A DNA stretch of 64,000 bases, taken from Ochotona curzoniae. Lineage: Eukaryota; Chordata; Mammalia; Lagomorpha; Ochotonidae. The stretch lies in assembly GCF_017591425.1 (NCBI RefSeq), contig NW_024466607.1:11540501-11604500 (forward strand), written 5' to 3'. Shown piece after piece: positions 25,801 through 39,100 of this stretch. Below the pieces are notes generated by a model. It saw only the letters and a program-made list of their open reading frames with translations. It was not told the origin of the DNA and ran no database searches. The position numbers and the translations under genes are program-made. Within the stretch, counting starts at the first letter, position 1, and each line of letters begins with the position of its first letter.

Positions 25801-28800
25801 ACCACAGCAAAGCAGGAAAAAGGCAAGGGTTATAAACAATAACCACATGAAAAAATGCTCAACTTCATTTGTATAAATTCTAAAATAGAATGTCATTAAA
25901 ACCATAATAGTATATGAGTCTTCACAATTTGGTAAAGATTTCTGTTTTTAGAGATTTGTTTACTTATTTGAAAGCCAGAGATATACAGAAGGAGAAACGA
26001 CAAGAGAGCGTCCACCCACTGATCCATTCTCTAATGGCCAGAACAGCCAGGACAGGACGGGGGTGAAGCCAGGAAGCTCATCCAGGTCTCCCATGGGTGA
26101 CAGAGGCCCAAACACTTGGGCCATCTTCTCCTGCTTTGCCAGGCCATCAGCAGGGAGCTGGATCAGAAGTGGAGCAGCCGGGACACGAACTTGCACACAA
26201 GCTGGCATCACAGGTGATAGTTTCTCCACCTGTTCCACAATGCCAGCCTCCAAGTGGACAAAGATTTAAACTGAAGTTGACAACAGACTGATTTTGCAGC
26301 ACAACTGACATACTCACAGAGATTTCTTTGTTTTTGATTTTTTAACTTTTTGGCTCCTACACATGTAAGGGAAAAAATGTGACATTTGTCTTTCTGTGTC
26401 CAGCTTTCTATAGTCAATATGTTGTCCTCCAGTTCCAACCATTTTTCTGTGATGCAAATAATAAATTCTCATTCTTTTTTGTACTTGGATAACATTCCAT
26501 TGTGTATCTACACGATGTTTTCTTGATCCAGTGATCTGACAATGGATACCTTGGTCAATTTCCATATTTTGGCCACTAAGCCAAAATCTAACCTTTATAC
26601 TTGATCATGTTAGAAACACTGAGACTTTATGAAGACTGTTCCATTTAATTTTCCCAAGAACATATAAGAAGGGCAATGCTGTGGTGATGTTAAGCCATAT
26701 TTTGAAGGCTAAGAAATAAATGGAAGTTAAAAGAACAATCCAGACTTCAGAGAACAGAACATCCTTTTGGAGATGGAAAATGCAGATGAGGCTTCAGGAT
26801 GGGGCAAGTTGTCCAACACTACTGGAGTGGACTTAAGATGCAGGAGAAAAACGAGTGGGATAAACATGATCGAATAATCCAAGGATCCACCCAGAAAAGG
26901 AGTATGGAGAGACGGGTACTACCACACAGCAGTGCAAGCCTCCCTCTGCAGCACTTGCTACACCAGCATCCCGCATGGATGTGGGTTCAAGACCCAGCTA
27001 CTTCACTTTCAGTCCAGCTCCCTGCTTATGGCCTGGGATGGCAGCGGAGGATGGCTCAAGTCCTTGGGTTCTTACACCCATATGGGAGACCTGGAAGAAG
27101 CTTTTGGCTCAGCTCTGGCCACTGTGAAATTTGCGGAATGAACCAGCAGATGGAAAATCTGTCTCTCCATCTCTTAAAGGAGGGTAGAGCCATTGAATGA
27201 CCTTTATTAACAACAAAAAATTAAATAGGACAAATCACAAGGAATATGGTATCAAAACAGAAAAGGGAAGGAAACTTTTTTTGTATCACCAAGACAAAAC
27301 TTCCTTTAAACTTGGTTCGTATTGATACAACAAGGAATATTGGTGTTGACTGGCATGAGCCTCAGTCTCCCACGAAAATGAAAAAAGCTGCTAATGTTTT
27401 CACTTACTGGTAAACCTTACTTGTAACCTTTATGAAAATGGAGTTTCAGCGATACCAGCTGCATTTCGTTTTTCTCTGTTACTCTACACTTTTTCATAGT
27501 AAACTAACATACGAACATTTTCAAGGGGATAAACAATGGTTTAGTCAAATGCTGTGGTCTAGAAACAGCAGAAACACACTGCTTCAAATCCAAACTGCAG
27601 ATGGAGTAAGTTTTGGTAGGAAAGTAGCAATAATAACTTTAATTGGGAGTAAGAAAACTTAATCCACTAATAATAAACCTGGTTCTGATAGAAGACTGGT
27701 GGAAGGTTTTAAAGAATATTTGTCACAAAATGAAATGCAATTTAAAAAAAGAATATTTGTCATCAATGGAAGAAAACAGTTTTTCATGAAATCAAAACAA
27801 AACCATTTCATCTTTTAAATCCAAGTACTTTGAAAAACAGCACTTAAAATGATGCCCCTTCACATCACAACATATTCAGAATTTTTCAAACAGATTAAAA
27901 CTCAGCCAACAGGGACTGGAACACAGCAAAACAGAAAGTCTCGTTAGCACTGCAACAATCCTTGGAGGAGCTGTCAGAGGCAAATGGACTGTTGATGCCA
28001 AGTCCCTGCCCAATTTTAATGAGGACTTGCGTGATGCGAGGCTAATCCAGGCTCCTACGGAGCACTCAAAGCAACAGGAGTATGCGGCTGGCAGGGCTCA
28101 TGCTCAGAGAGAGGCGACAAAGCCTCAGACACTTCCCACCTGGGAAAGCGCCCACAGAAACTTGCCCATAAGAAGTCACCTCTGATCGCAAACTCTGCTG
28201 CGAGCATGGGGCTGAACAACACAGCAGTAGTGGTGCAGCAGGCAAAGCTGGCATCCCATATGGAACACCGGTTCCCCAGCTGCCCCCCTTCCAAACCAGC
28301 TCCCTGGTAATGGCCTGGTTCTGGGTCCCTGTTATCCATACAGGGGACCTAAACAAAGCTCCTGGCTTCAGCCTGGCTCAGCTCTGGCCAGTGTGGCCAC
28401 CTAGCAGGTAAACTAGCTGGTAGAGGATCTGTCTTGCCCTTTCTCTATAGATAACTTTCAAATAAACACATAAATCTTAAAAAAAAAAAAAAAAAAAAAG
28501 AAGAAGAAAGAAAGAAAGTAGTAACAGCAATGCTTAGATTTCCCAAAGTAAAAAAAAAAAGTAACATATCAAGTCTTATCTTAATTTGGATTTAAATATT
28601 TACTGATTAAAAGTTTGAGAAAACATTTTTAAATGGAAAACAGAGACTCCCCAGGAGCACTGCCAAAGGACACACACCCCCCTGGCCCCTGGAAGATCTC
28701 AGGGTATGTCCGAACAGGGGCCGGGGTGGACAGGGAAGAGCAAGGGGCCCACGTGGCTGGAAAGAGCTGCCCACTGGCAGGCCAGCAGGGAGCACGCCCA

Positions 28801-31800
28801 GCACGCCGCCTCGCCTTCCGGCGAGTGACTGACTACACGGTTACTCTCTCGCAGGGACCATTTCACTCAGTCCAACTCCACATGTTTCCCTGGTTCCATT
28901 TTCTACTGAGACTCTCTGCGATCCCAGGAATTCCAAGAATCATTGTAGCTCAACACTGCAGTCCTTGCCAGAGCTTTCTAGCAGTGCCATGGCTAAGGGC
29001 ACTGGCTCTCAGATTTCAGCAGGCCGAGTTCCCTGGAGGCCTGCTTGTCCAAGTGCAGCTTCCAGGGCTGAGATTCAGATTCAGCAGGTCAGAGTTAGGG
29101 CCCAGAAACCACCTTGCCAACAGAGTCCCTAGGCAACAGTGACACTGCTGGGGGCGGGGGGCACCTGCTGGAGACGGGTATCGGGACCAAGAGACCTCTA
29201 GGAGACCCGGGTCACAAAACAGGCGACCAAGTCAGCAAGTGCATGGACTTACAAAGGCAATGAGGAGCAGGCTGGGTGCCCAGCGCTTGTGTGTTCGTTC
29301 ATTCATTCATTCGCTCATTCAGCCAACACAGATCTACTGGGCCCCTACCACATGGTCAGACACACTAATAAGAAAAACTGTCCATAGAACAGAGTAGTAA
29401 CAGAGAAACGGTCTTTACAGAGGTTAATTAATTTAAAGAGAAATTGTGCAAAAGAAAAACAGAGAGAGAAAGAGAGGAAGAGGAAGGGAAAGGGAATGGG
29501 AAGGGAAAGGGGATGGGGAAGGGGAAGGGGAAGGGAAGGGAAGGGAAGGGAAAGCGCTTTGAGAAACAGTATCAGCCGAGGAGGCGGTGCCAAGGAAATC
29601 CTAACTAAGGGTCGGCCATGAGAGAGCCGAGAGCCGCCCAGTCAGTCCGCAGAGAGCACTCCAGGCAACCAGGCACAGCACGGGCCAAGGTCTGGAGGCA
29701 AACAGATGTTCCATCACTGCAGGGAGCATCAGCAGGTGAGTTTAGCTGGGCACAGGGAGGAGACGGGCCACACGGCACAGGCAGAGGCTGAGTCATGCAA
29801 GAGGCTGTGGGCCGCGTTAAAACCCCCGCCATCTCCAACAGCCAGCAGACATCTGATCCTGCAGGACAACCCCTGGAAGCAGAATGCAGCAGGACTGACT
29901 GAGGAGCACCGTCACGACCAAGCATCCTGGGGAAGAGGCGACTGTCCCTCCCTGCCAGGGATGCGGAGCAGGTGCCCTGAGAAGGCAGCCAGCCCCTAAC
30001 TCCTCACACAGATCTACTACGGGACAACTACACTTTTCTGTGTTTGAAGATCCATTTATGTTTTTATTGGAAAGGCACATTCACAGAGAGGAGGAGGGAC
30101 AGATGCACATGTGTCTGTGGGAACAGATTTTCTTAACCAGCTGTGAGTACTGAGAGGGCCTGGAAACAGCGCCACCCGCTAAGAGGCGGCACACAGGTGG
30201 TCATTTCTGAATGTGAAGCAGTCCCTGGAAAAATGGCCCGGGATCCCTGGGCTGGGATAGCAAAAGTGCAGCATGGGCCCAGGGCACTGCACGGGTCAGA
30301 GGTGACAAAGCGCTCAGACAATGAGCTGGAAGGGACCCCGGCAGCCAAAGCTAAGGTGGCCTGGGCATTTAAACCACTAGTAGTTCTGAGGGCGGGGACA
30401 CATTTACCCACTAACTCCCATAGGCACCCAGAGGGGCACCCTGATACGCACAGACACAGACACGTAAATGAGAGAGAAGGATAAACCAAATACCAACCAA
30501 TGCCTCGGGCCTGTTTGTGAACAGTTCTGAGCAGCAGGAAAGAACGGTTCCTAAAGGATACTTGACAACAAGACAGAAAGAAAATGCCAAGAGGGGAGTG
30601 GAGCGAGGCAATGGCTGAGGCAGACGGGCCACCAGTCTCCTTCGCACAGACACACCTGTTTGGGCAGCTGTGCCTGCACCACGTAACCTTCGCAAGATGA
30701 ACCTTCCTGGGCACGTGCCACCTGCAGCCTCACACCACACCTGGCACTCAGCCCTGACACTGAGCAGTGCCACCGTGGACAGACAAGGGACTGACCTCGC
30801 CAGACCACCTCCAACCTGGGGCAGGTTAGTGGACCAGCAAGATTTTCACTTCAGGCACCGGCTGCAGTGAGACCCAGCAGCAGGGAGAAGCGACAAGTTC
30901 CTTCAGCAAGGACAGACTGAACGCAGCCGTCCAGCGTCGGGTGGAAGACCTGCACTAGTATAAGGCCAACTCCAGCTTCAGCATGCCTCACCCCAGCCTT
31001 ACACGCGTTAGTGAGACGAGCAGGGCACGGAGACAGTGAGAATCGGACACAGTCCAGTTTAGGGTTGGCCTGGTGGCCAAGGAACCACCTACACAAGCCC
31101 TCCCCAGGTTTGAGCTGGCACCGGAGAGGAGCACATGATAGCATCTGGGAACTCAGTGCCAGACTGACAAACCCCATCTCCAGAACAGTGCCTAAGGATG
31201 GACTCCCTGAACCTGCTCTGCTCCCAAGGAGAGACTCAAGGTCAGAGCAGATGGGACTTAAATCCCAGCCAGTGTTACCTGTGGCTTGTTGCAGCAGCCA
31301 AGGACCACGTGCCTTAGTGCAGCGGGCAGTCCTTTGTAGTTTGAGTCCTAATCCTGTGCCCATGTTGTGCAGTGGGCTCTGGGTATGAGGAAGCGTTGTG
31401 GCATTAGAGGCCATAACATTAGGCATCCAGGCTTTTCAGACACTGGGCCAGATCACGCCTAATGACATTCCATGCCAGACCAGGACCAAGCCTGAACTTA
31501 TGGCGCCCTCTACTGTCAATATAAAGATAAGACACTAACAGAAGACTCCCAGAAACCTCAAACTGGATCTTTTCAAGCAGTGGGAAGGTTTACAGCCTTA
31601 GAGAAATAGGCAAGTCTGCTTAACATTTTTAGGACAAACATTAACAAAATCAGGTTATCAAGACTGGAACAAACACCTGGTCTTTCAGTGGGCAGATGAA
31701 ACTGCATACAAGCGCACGTCAAAAACTTCAGGAACAGTAAATTTGCTCAGTGAACAAAATAAAGTGCCAGACACTGGTAAGACAGCAACAGAAATCTGCA

Positions 31801-33125
31801 AATTCTCAAATGAAGAATTCAGAAATTCCTATGTTAGCAAAGTTCAATCAGCTTCAAGAAAACACTAATAAACAAGTATGACAGACAGACTTAGGAAATG
31901 AAAACTACATTTTAAGAAATCTAACAAGACAAACAAAATGTGAAATGTGACAGAGGACTCTCATAGCAGCAAAGATCGAACAGAAGAAAGTATTATCACA
32001 CTCAATGTCAGGGGGGTTGAGTAAAGTAAAGCTCCTTGCTAGTGCTCCTAGAAAAGCAGCACGTGGTGGCTAGAGCGCCTGGGACCCTGCCACCCCACAG
32101 GAGACCCAGGTGGAGCTGCAGAGTCCTGGCTTTGGTCTGGCCCAGCACAGCCACTAAAGCTGTGTGGGGAGTCGACTGACAGACAGAAGAATCCCCTGGC
32201 TCTTGCACGTGCAACCCCTCTCACTCTGCCTTTAAAATAAAATTAAGTTACAATTAAAATAAATAAATTATAAAGCAGTGCATAGTGGCAGGAGGGGAAA
32301 AAAATCAAGAAATAAGAAGGCGGTTTTAAAAAAAGCTTCAGAACCGAATTTAGAGGAAAAAAAAAAATCCAACTTACTGGGCTTCAAAGAGACTGCAGAA
32401 GGCTACGGGTCACGAAGCACACACAGGCCACAAGAGAAAACTTCCCATTTGTAGAAAAAGCTGTAACTACCCAGACATGGCTGGTCATAGGCTGCCACAC
32501 AAGTTCAAGTCTACCCAGGGCATGATATAACCAGCCTCTCCAAGATCAAGGATAAAGGGGGTATTCCCAGAGCTTTGAGAAAAACACAAACAACACACGA
32601 GCAGGTCCGATTCACCAGACTGCAGACTTGCTGACAACAGTCTTTGGGGCCAGGATGAAGCAGGATGAAACACTCCTAGAACGGAAAGGGGCGGGCGAGG
32701 GGCCTTGCAACTAAGACTACTGTACCCAGCGAAGCTATCCGTTAGCTGTGAAGAGTGAAGACATGACCGAACAAAAGCTGACAGCATGTATCCAGCGCCA
32801 GAACTGTCTTGTGAGAGATTCTAATAGAAGTCCGTATAATTAGAAAAATATACGTATGTAAATATATATGCTAGCAAGAAAATGGGAGAAAAACTCACGA
32901 GTAGCAACACACATCAATAAAGAATGCTTAAATATTATAAACATGGTGAATATGAGTGATTTTTTCACCTTCAGCATGCTGGTAAAATTTAATTATAGTA
33001 ATATGACAAGATTTGGAATAATAAGATATAAAGTGAGGCAGTAAGAATTTAGAATGTGTCGAGCAATGAAATGCAAATAGAGGTTTATATATAGAGAGAC
33101 TATATATACATACATAGAGAGAGTG

Positions 33126-33190
<65 letters not shown>

Positions 33191-36100
33191 GTGAGGATGG
33201 GAAGGCAGTCTTCTAGCATCAGCCAGCCCTAGGTCAGGCATAAACCAAGCCTTTCATCCAGGTCTCCCAGGTGGGTGCAAGGACCCAAGTGGTTAGGGGC
33301 ATCCTTCGTGCCTTCCCAGACACATCAGGGAGCTGGATCAGAAGTGGAGCAGCTGGGACTTGGAATGGTGACCAAATAGGGTGTAGGCACTGCAGGTAGC
33401 AGCTTAACCCACTAAGAAACCGCATCAGCTCCAGAAACTGCTCCACTTTCAAATCAGCTCTCTGCCAGTAGCCTGGGAAAAAAACAAAAGCCAGCAGAAG
33501 ACAGTAAAAGCGTGCAGGCCCCTGCCCTCCACACAGGAGACTGGACAAAGCTCCTGGCTTCCGCCTAGCCCAACCATGGCCACCGTGGCCAGCTGGGGAG
33601 TGAATCAGCGGGTCAAAGATCTCGGTCTCTACCCTCCTCCTCCCCTCTCCCTGTAACTCTTTCAGATTCTTTAAATGTCTGAATGCTGATTAGAATGATC
33701 TGCTTGAGCATGAGTCAAGATTTTGATAAGGGCAAAAATAACCCTTTGAGTAAACTTCGCAAAAACGAATCCAGAAGATTTAGAGACACATGACGAGGTT
33801 TGGCTCTGGGGGAAAGGACAGAGGGGAAGAACAGAGAGGACAGGTGTCCAGAGGCCTCAGCCTTCCAGTGTGGCAAAAGGAAGCTAGGGTCCACTCATCC
33901 TGGCAGTAGGGGGAACGTCATTTAGTGAGGATGCAGAGTAAAAACGTTGGATTAGAGGTTGAAGGGGAAAACACGGAGTATTAAATGAAGTATTAAGTTT
34001 TTCATGGAGAAAAGTACAAGAGCAGACTAGAAAAATAAAGTTATCTAAAGTAATATTGAAATAGGCCATATGGGAAAGGCTTGCATTTGCTCAGACTATT
34101 AAACTGATACAATCGCATCATGACATCTTTATGCGTTAACCTTCACACCATGTCATTACAACCACGTGAGCTACGAAGCGGGCAACACGCAAGAACCATA
34201 ACACAAGATGCCTGAACATCAAAACGAACTCATCCAAGCTACACAACAAACCCAAAGAATACAAAATGGGAACACGGGTGCAGACAGAAAGTCAGAGCAC
34301 TCTATAAACTTAGTAAACCAAATCCTGTACCCTTATCAAGGACCACGGCCTTCCACTGTTACCTCCAAAGGGTTTCTGAAAGGTTCCAGCCCAGTTTTTA
34401 ACATTCTGATTGAGAGGATGAGCACTTGGCCTAGGAATTAAGGTAGCAGTTGGCAGATCGAGTTGCATATTAAAGTGCCCAGCTTTGGCTCTCAGCTCCA
34501 TGCCTCATTCCTGATCGTGCAGACCCTGGAGGTGACAGGTGACAACAGTCCAGGTAGTTAGGTTCCTGCCACCCACATAGGAGACCTGGATGGAATTCCT
34601 GCTGGCTCTTCCCTGAGCCAACCCCAGCTGTTGCAGGACTCTGGGGAGAGAACCAGAGGATGGGACCTCCCTCCATGTCACTTTGTTTCTGCACCTCTGG
34701 AACTAAAATTTTTTTAATACCCTGTGCTAGGAGAAAAATAACTAATGCTTTCACCAACTACTACTCTGAGTTTCCATTTCCTACCTACTCAACTGAATTC
34801 ATTTTGGCACACTGCCATAAACATGGTGTTGAAACCAGGTAGATTCCCCTCAACGGGGCTCCATCTTACCGATATTGCCGTGATCCTGAGGGAGTCCACA
34901 GTGGAATGTCTGAAAAGGTACCACAGAACAGGTCCGATTTCTCCCGTGATAAAGCCCTGGGCCTGGGCGGAAAAGGTAGTACAGACATTTTCAATGATCT
35001 TGGCTGCCATGTGATTCACGGTACGCTCTTCCTGGAAAGGAAAGGAAAGCGCTGGGTCAGCATGTTTCAAGGTAACTATCAACCTACACGTCTACACCCA
35101 CCAACAACACAGTTCAAACACACAGACTACAACAAAACTAGTAGACCTGGTGAACAATAATTCAGCTAAATCTCAGGATACAATGTCAACTTAGAAAAAC
35201 CAGAGGTGCTGCCATATACCAACAAACAACTGCCTGAAAAAGAAACTGACATTCACATTTACAATGGCATTTAAAAAGAAAAAGTAAATTTAACCAAGGA
35301 AGTGAAAGATCAGTACTGGAAACTATAAACAATGATTAGAGACAATGAAGACAAAATCAATACAAAGGTACATCCTTAAATTCTTGGATTAGAAGAATCG
35401 CTGTTGTTAAAAGATCCATAGTATCCAAAGCAACCTCCAGTGCCAATCCTATCAAAATCCCAATGTCATTCTTCACAGAAATGGGAAAAAACAAGTCTTT
35501 ACATTTATTTGGAACTACAAAGAAACTCTTAATAGCCAATGCAATCGCAGTCAAGTAAAACAAAGCTGGAGGCATCATCCTCCCAGATTTCAAGATCTAT
35601 TATAAAACTACAGTAATTAAAACGGCATGGCACTGTCGTAAAAACAGACAAAATGACCAATGGAATAGGCTGGAGAACCCAGAAATAAAACCACACCTAT
35701 ACGGTAAATAGATTTGTGATGCATGTGGAAGATCACTCAACCAAGAAATGGTGTGAGAAAATACATGAAAATAAACGTGAATAATAACAATAATCAATTG
35801 AACATGTGTTAAAAAGTTAGCTGTAAGAACTTAAACTATAAAACTCTTGGAAAATTTCTAGTACTTTGCTCTGGGCATAGATTTCTTGGATTGGAATTGT
35901 AACACACAGGCAACAAAATTAAAAACCAACAGAAATGCATCAAATTGAAAAGCTCCTATACAACAAAGGCAGCATCAATTAACAGAGCAAAGCTCAGTGG
36001 AGTGAGAAAAAGTACATGCAAATCAAGCACTGGATAAGAGCTAACACCCAACGTGGACAAGGAATCCAAACTACTCAACAAGAGAACAAAGCATCCTACT

Positions 36101-39100
36101 AAAAAAATGAGCAAATGACTTGAATAGACATTTCTCAAAAGATGACAAAAATGACCAACTACAGAATGAAAAAGAAAAATGTTCAACATGTCTACTCAGC
36201 AAGAGAAATAATGCAAAGTGAAACCGCACTGAGGTGTCACTTCACAGCTGTTACACTCGTGGCTCTCAGGGAAAAAAAAATGTAAGTTCAGGCAAGAGCG
36301 CAGAGAAAGAAGGACACTCACATGCTGAGGGGGCGCGGAACGGCCTGTCTATCCTGCAGAGCAGAACGGAGGTTTCTCAAAAAGACAAGGTAGATTCACG
36401 GCTTTCAACACAACTTCACACCAATCGGCACGCAGATGGATATATGGATGTTTTAAGTATGGCCCGTATACCCAACAGAATACTGCTCAGCTTTTACAAA
36501 ACAGGAAACCTTTTCATTGGTGACAACACAGAGGCACCTTGACGGTATTATGTTAAGTGAAATGGGTCGATCACAGAAAAAAAATAACACCATACAATCT
36601 CATATGAGAAATTCTAAGAAGTTGGAGTCACAGAAGCAGAAGGTGGAAGGAGGGTTTGTCAGAGGCTGACGGTGAGAGGGGAGTTGATTGGGGAGAAGGA
36701 GTCCACTAGCCATCCAGGTTACAATTAAATAGCAGAGAAAAGGACTGGCATCCTGTACCACGGCAAGGTGACCACAGTAACTAACAATATATAACTATAC
36801 ATTTCAAGATTCAAGAATTTCAGTGATCTGATCTCTTAGACATTATAAATCTAACATGGGAAGGGTAAACTAGGCCAATTTGATCATTCAACAATATATA
36901 CATATTATTACCTTCCCCAATAAAGAAAAGCTCTAATTAACAAATGAGGGTGCAACTCCCTCTTAAAGGAATTCTTTTACACCAAAATTATCTAAATAAG
37001 CTATGATTCAGAAGTGAGTAGCTTATTTTTTTGAACCTTCTGTTTGGAAATACAACACATGCCAGGTGTCAGCTCAGCACCCGTAACTATACAGCCTATT
37101 ACGTAGACTTTATAAAAAGACACATACACACACACACACATACAGCTGGTTAGATACACACACGTAATCTTCACTAAGCATGTGGAAATTTCTCCCACTA
37201 TTTTTTAGCATTTATGTGCACTGCAAAAAAAAAAAAAAATCAGCTACCAACCCAGACAAAACTAAATGCTATCCATCCATTTAAAAAACAAAACTTTCTC
37301 AGCCTTCCAGCCTTCCAGCCACAGACCCCTGGAAGACAAGTCACTCAAAGCACATGACAGCACTCCTGATGTCAAGGCAGAAATGATCCTACTGAAATAC
37401 ACTGATTCTCCCTGTTTTTCAGAAACACCGAGGGCAAAGCAATAGACAGAAATGCTGGGACTCGGGGCAGCTGAGCCACAAACGCACGGCTAAGTCAGCA
37501 GCAAGCCTCTGCGGAGCAGTCCCTCGTAGTCTCTGGGCTATCAGCCTCTTTAAGACTGAGATGTTTAAGCACACATGTTCAACTGTACATGCACATTTCC
37601 ATACACTCCGCTGTATATGGGGTATGTTTCACAAGGAATGACCCGCCAGAAATACCAGCAGTGCTGAAGATGGTTGTAGACAGAAGGCTTAAAATTTTAA
37701 TTTGTATCATGTTCTGAATGCATTAGACAAATCTGCTATTTAAAAGAACTGTTATAGTTATTTCAGTAAGGATAGAGATCCTTTTAAGGAGAATAATCAC
37801 CCCTAATTTATCTATTTTGTAAAGACAATGTTAGCATGCAGACTATTAATGCAATACTTAACAGGCCCTCAAAGACACAATGTAAAATTTTCATAAATTA
37901 TAGAGTGCTAGAATGTCTTTTCAGGGAAACTACACAGACCTCCCATACACATCAATGCCAAGAAAAACCCAATGTGATGCTAAAATATGTACCATGCAAC
38001 TACTGAACAATTATTACTTAATAACAATATACATGGCTATCAAGCATTTTTCTTTATATTAGATGCACAAAGAAATTCACAGAGAATGGGTGGGAAATAA
38101 ATATTAAGTAAAAGAACTGTCAAAGTTAGAATTTATCACATTTTACCTGGCAGTGCGTTTGTTTTTGTTTTAACTTAATTGAGAAACAGAAGGGGAAACA
38201 GAAAGAGACCAAGAGCTCCATCCACTGGATGACTCCCCAAATATCTGGGACAGCCAGCTCAAAGCTGGGAGCAGAGGCAACACAACCCAGGTCTCCCCCA
38301 TGGCTGTCAGGAACCCAACACTACAGCAGCCATCGCCACTGCCTCCCAGGGTCTGTGCTAACAGGAAGCTGGAGGCAGGAGCCAAGAATGTGGCATCTTC
38401 GCCCCCAGGCCAGATTCCCATTGAAAGACAGCAGTACATGGAGGCATGGAGACAGGTTCACTCCTTAAAAGACCTCAAAGGCCAGGCCTGCGCCAGACCG
38501 AAGCCAGGAACCTGGAACTCCATCTGGGTCTCTCCCGTGGTGACAGGGGTCCAAGCACCTGAGCCATCTTCTGCTACTTTCCTAGGCATAGTGGCAGGGA
38601 GCTGGAGTGGAGTGGAGCGGGCAGCCAGGACTCAACCTGGCACTCACATGGGATGCAGGTATTGCAGGGATCCACCTAATCCGCCATCCCAGAACACCAA
38701 CCACTCAATGAAAAGTTCCCAGCATTCTTAATACTGTTAGAAGGATTCATAGAAGATTTTCTCCTGTGAGCTCCCACATTCTATTCTTCCTGCATCTATA
38801 TAGTTGACATGCCCAACATCTCCCACAACAGTGAGACACACATGTGAACAGAAAGCCCAGCTCTTGTTCTCACGTCCCAATGTGTGGCTCTCTCAAGGCC
38901 TCAAACCTTGAATTCCAGGTAGAAAAGACTTAATTCTCATATTGTTGACCAAGTACAATTCCTCATATCCCACAATGACAAATGAGTATTCGAACCTATA
39001 GGCCAGGAAGTTAGTTAAAATTTCCCAGTGGGATCTCCAGGGGAGGAAGCATGGAAAGCTTTTTCTACCCAGGAACATAACCCAGTTTCCATAAAATTCG

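Larger units (their letters stand above)
25097..34869 (-). other. ULK4: ULK4 intron between E7 and E8
   Basis: 9.8 kb containing SINEs, L1 fragments, an L2 relic (about 29285-29840), a GGGAAG-type purine tract (29450-29555) and a TA/GA microsatellite (33085-33190). 28600-31450 is GC-richer with several medium open frames but no recognised gene. Confidence 0.75.

Noticed and set aside
28633..29142. 169-codon plus-strand open frame
   Set aside because: GC-rich intronic chance frame; sequence looks non-coding and matches no family I know.
29345..29593. 82-codon minus-strand frame rich in Leu/Pro/Phe
   Set aside because: It is the translation of the polypurine tract on the opposite strand.
30133..31426. 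Several overlapping 100-190 codon frames on both strands
   Set aside because: They overlap on both strands in a GC-richer intron region with no homology; typical of low stop density.
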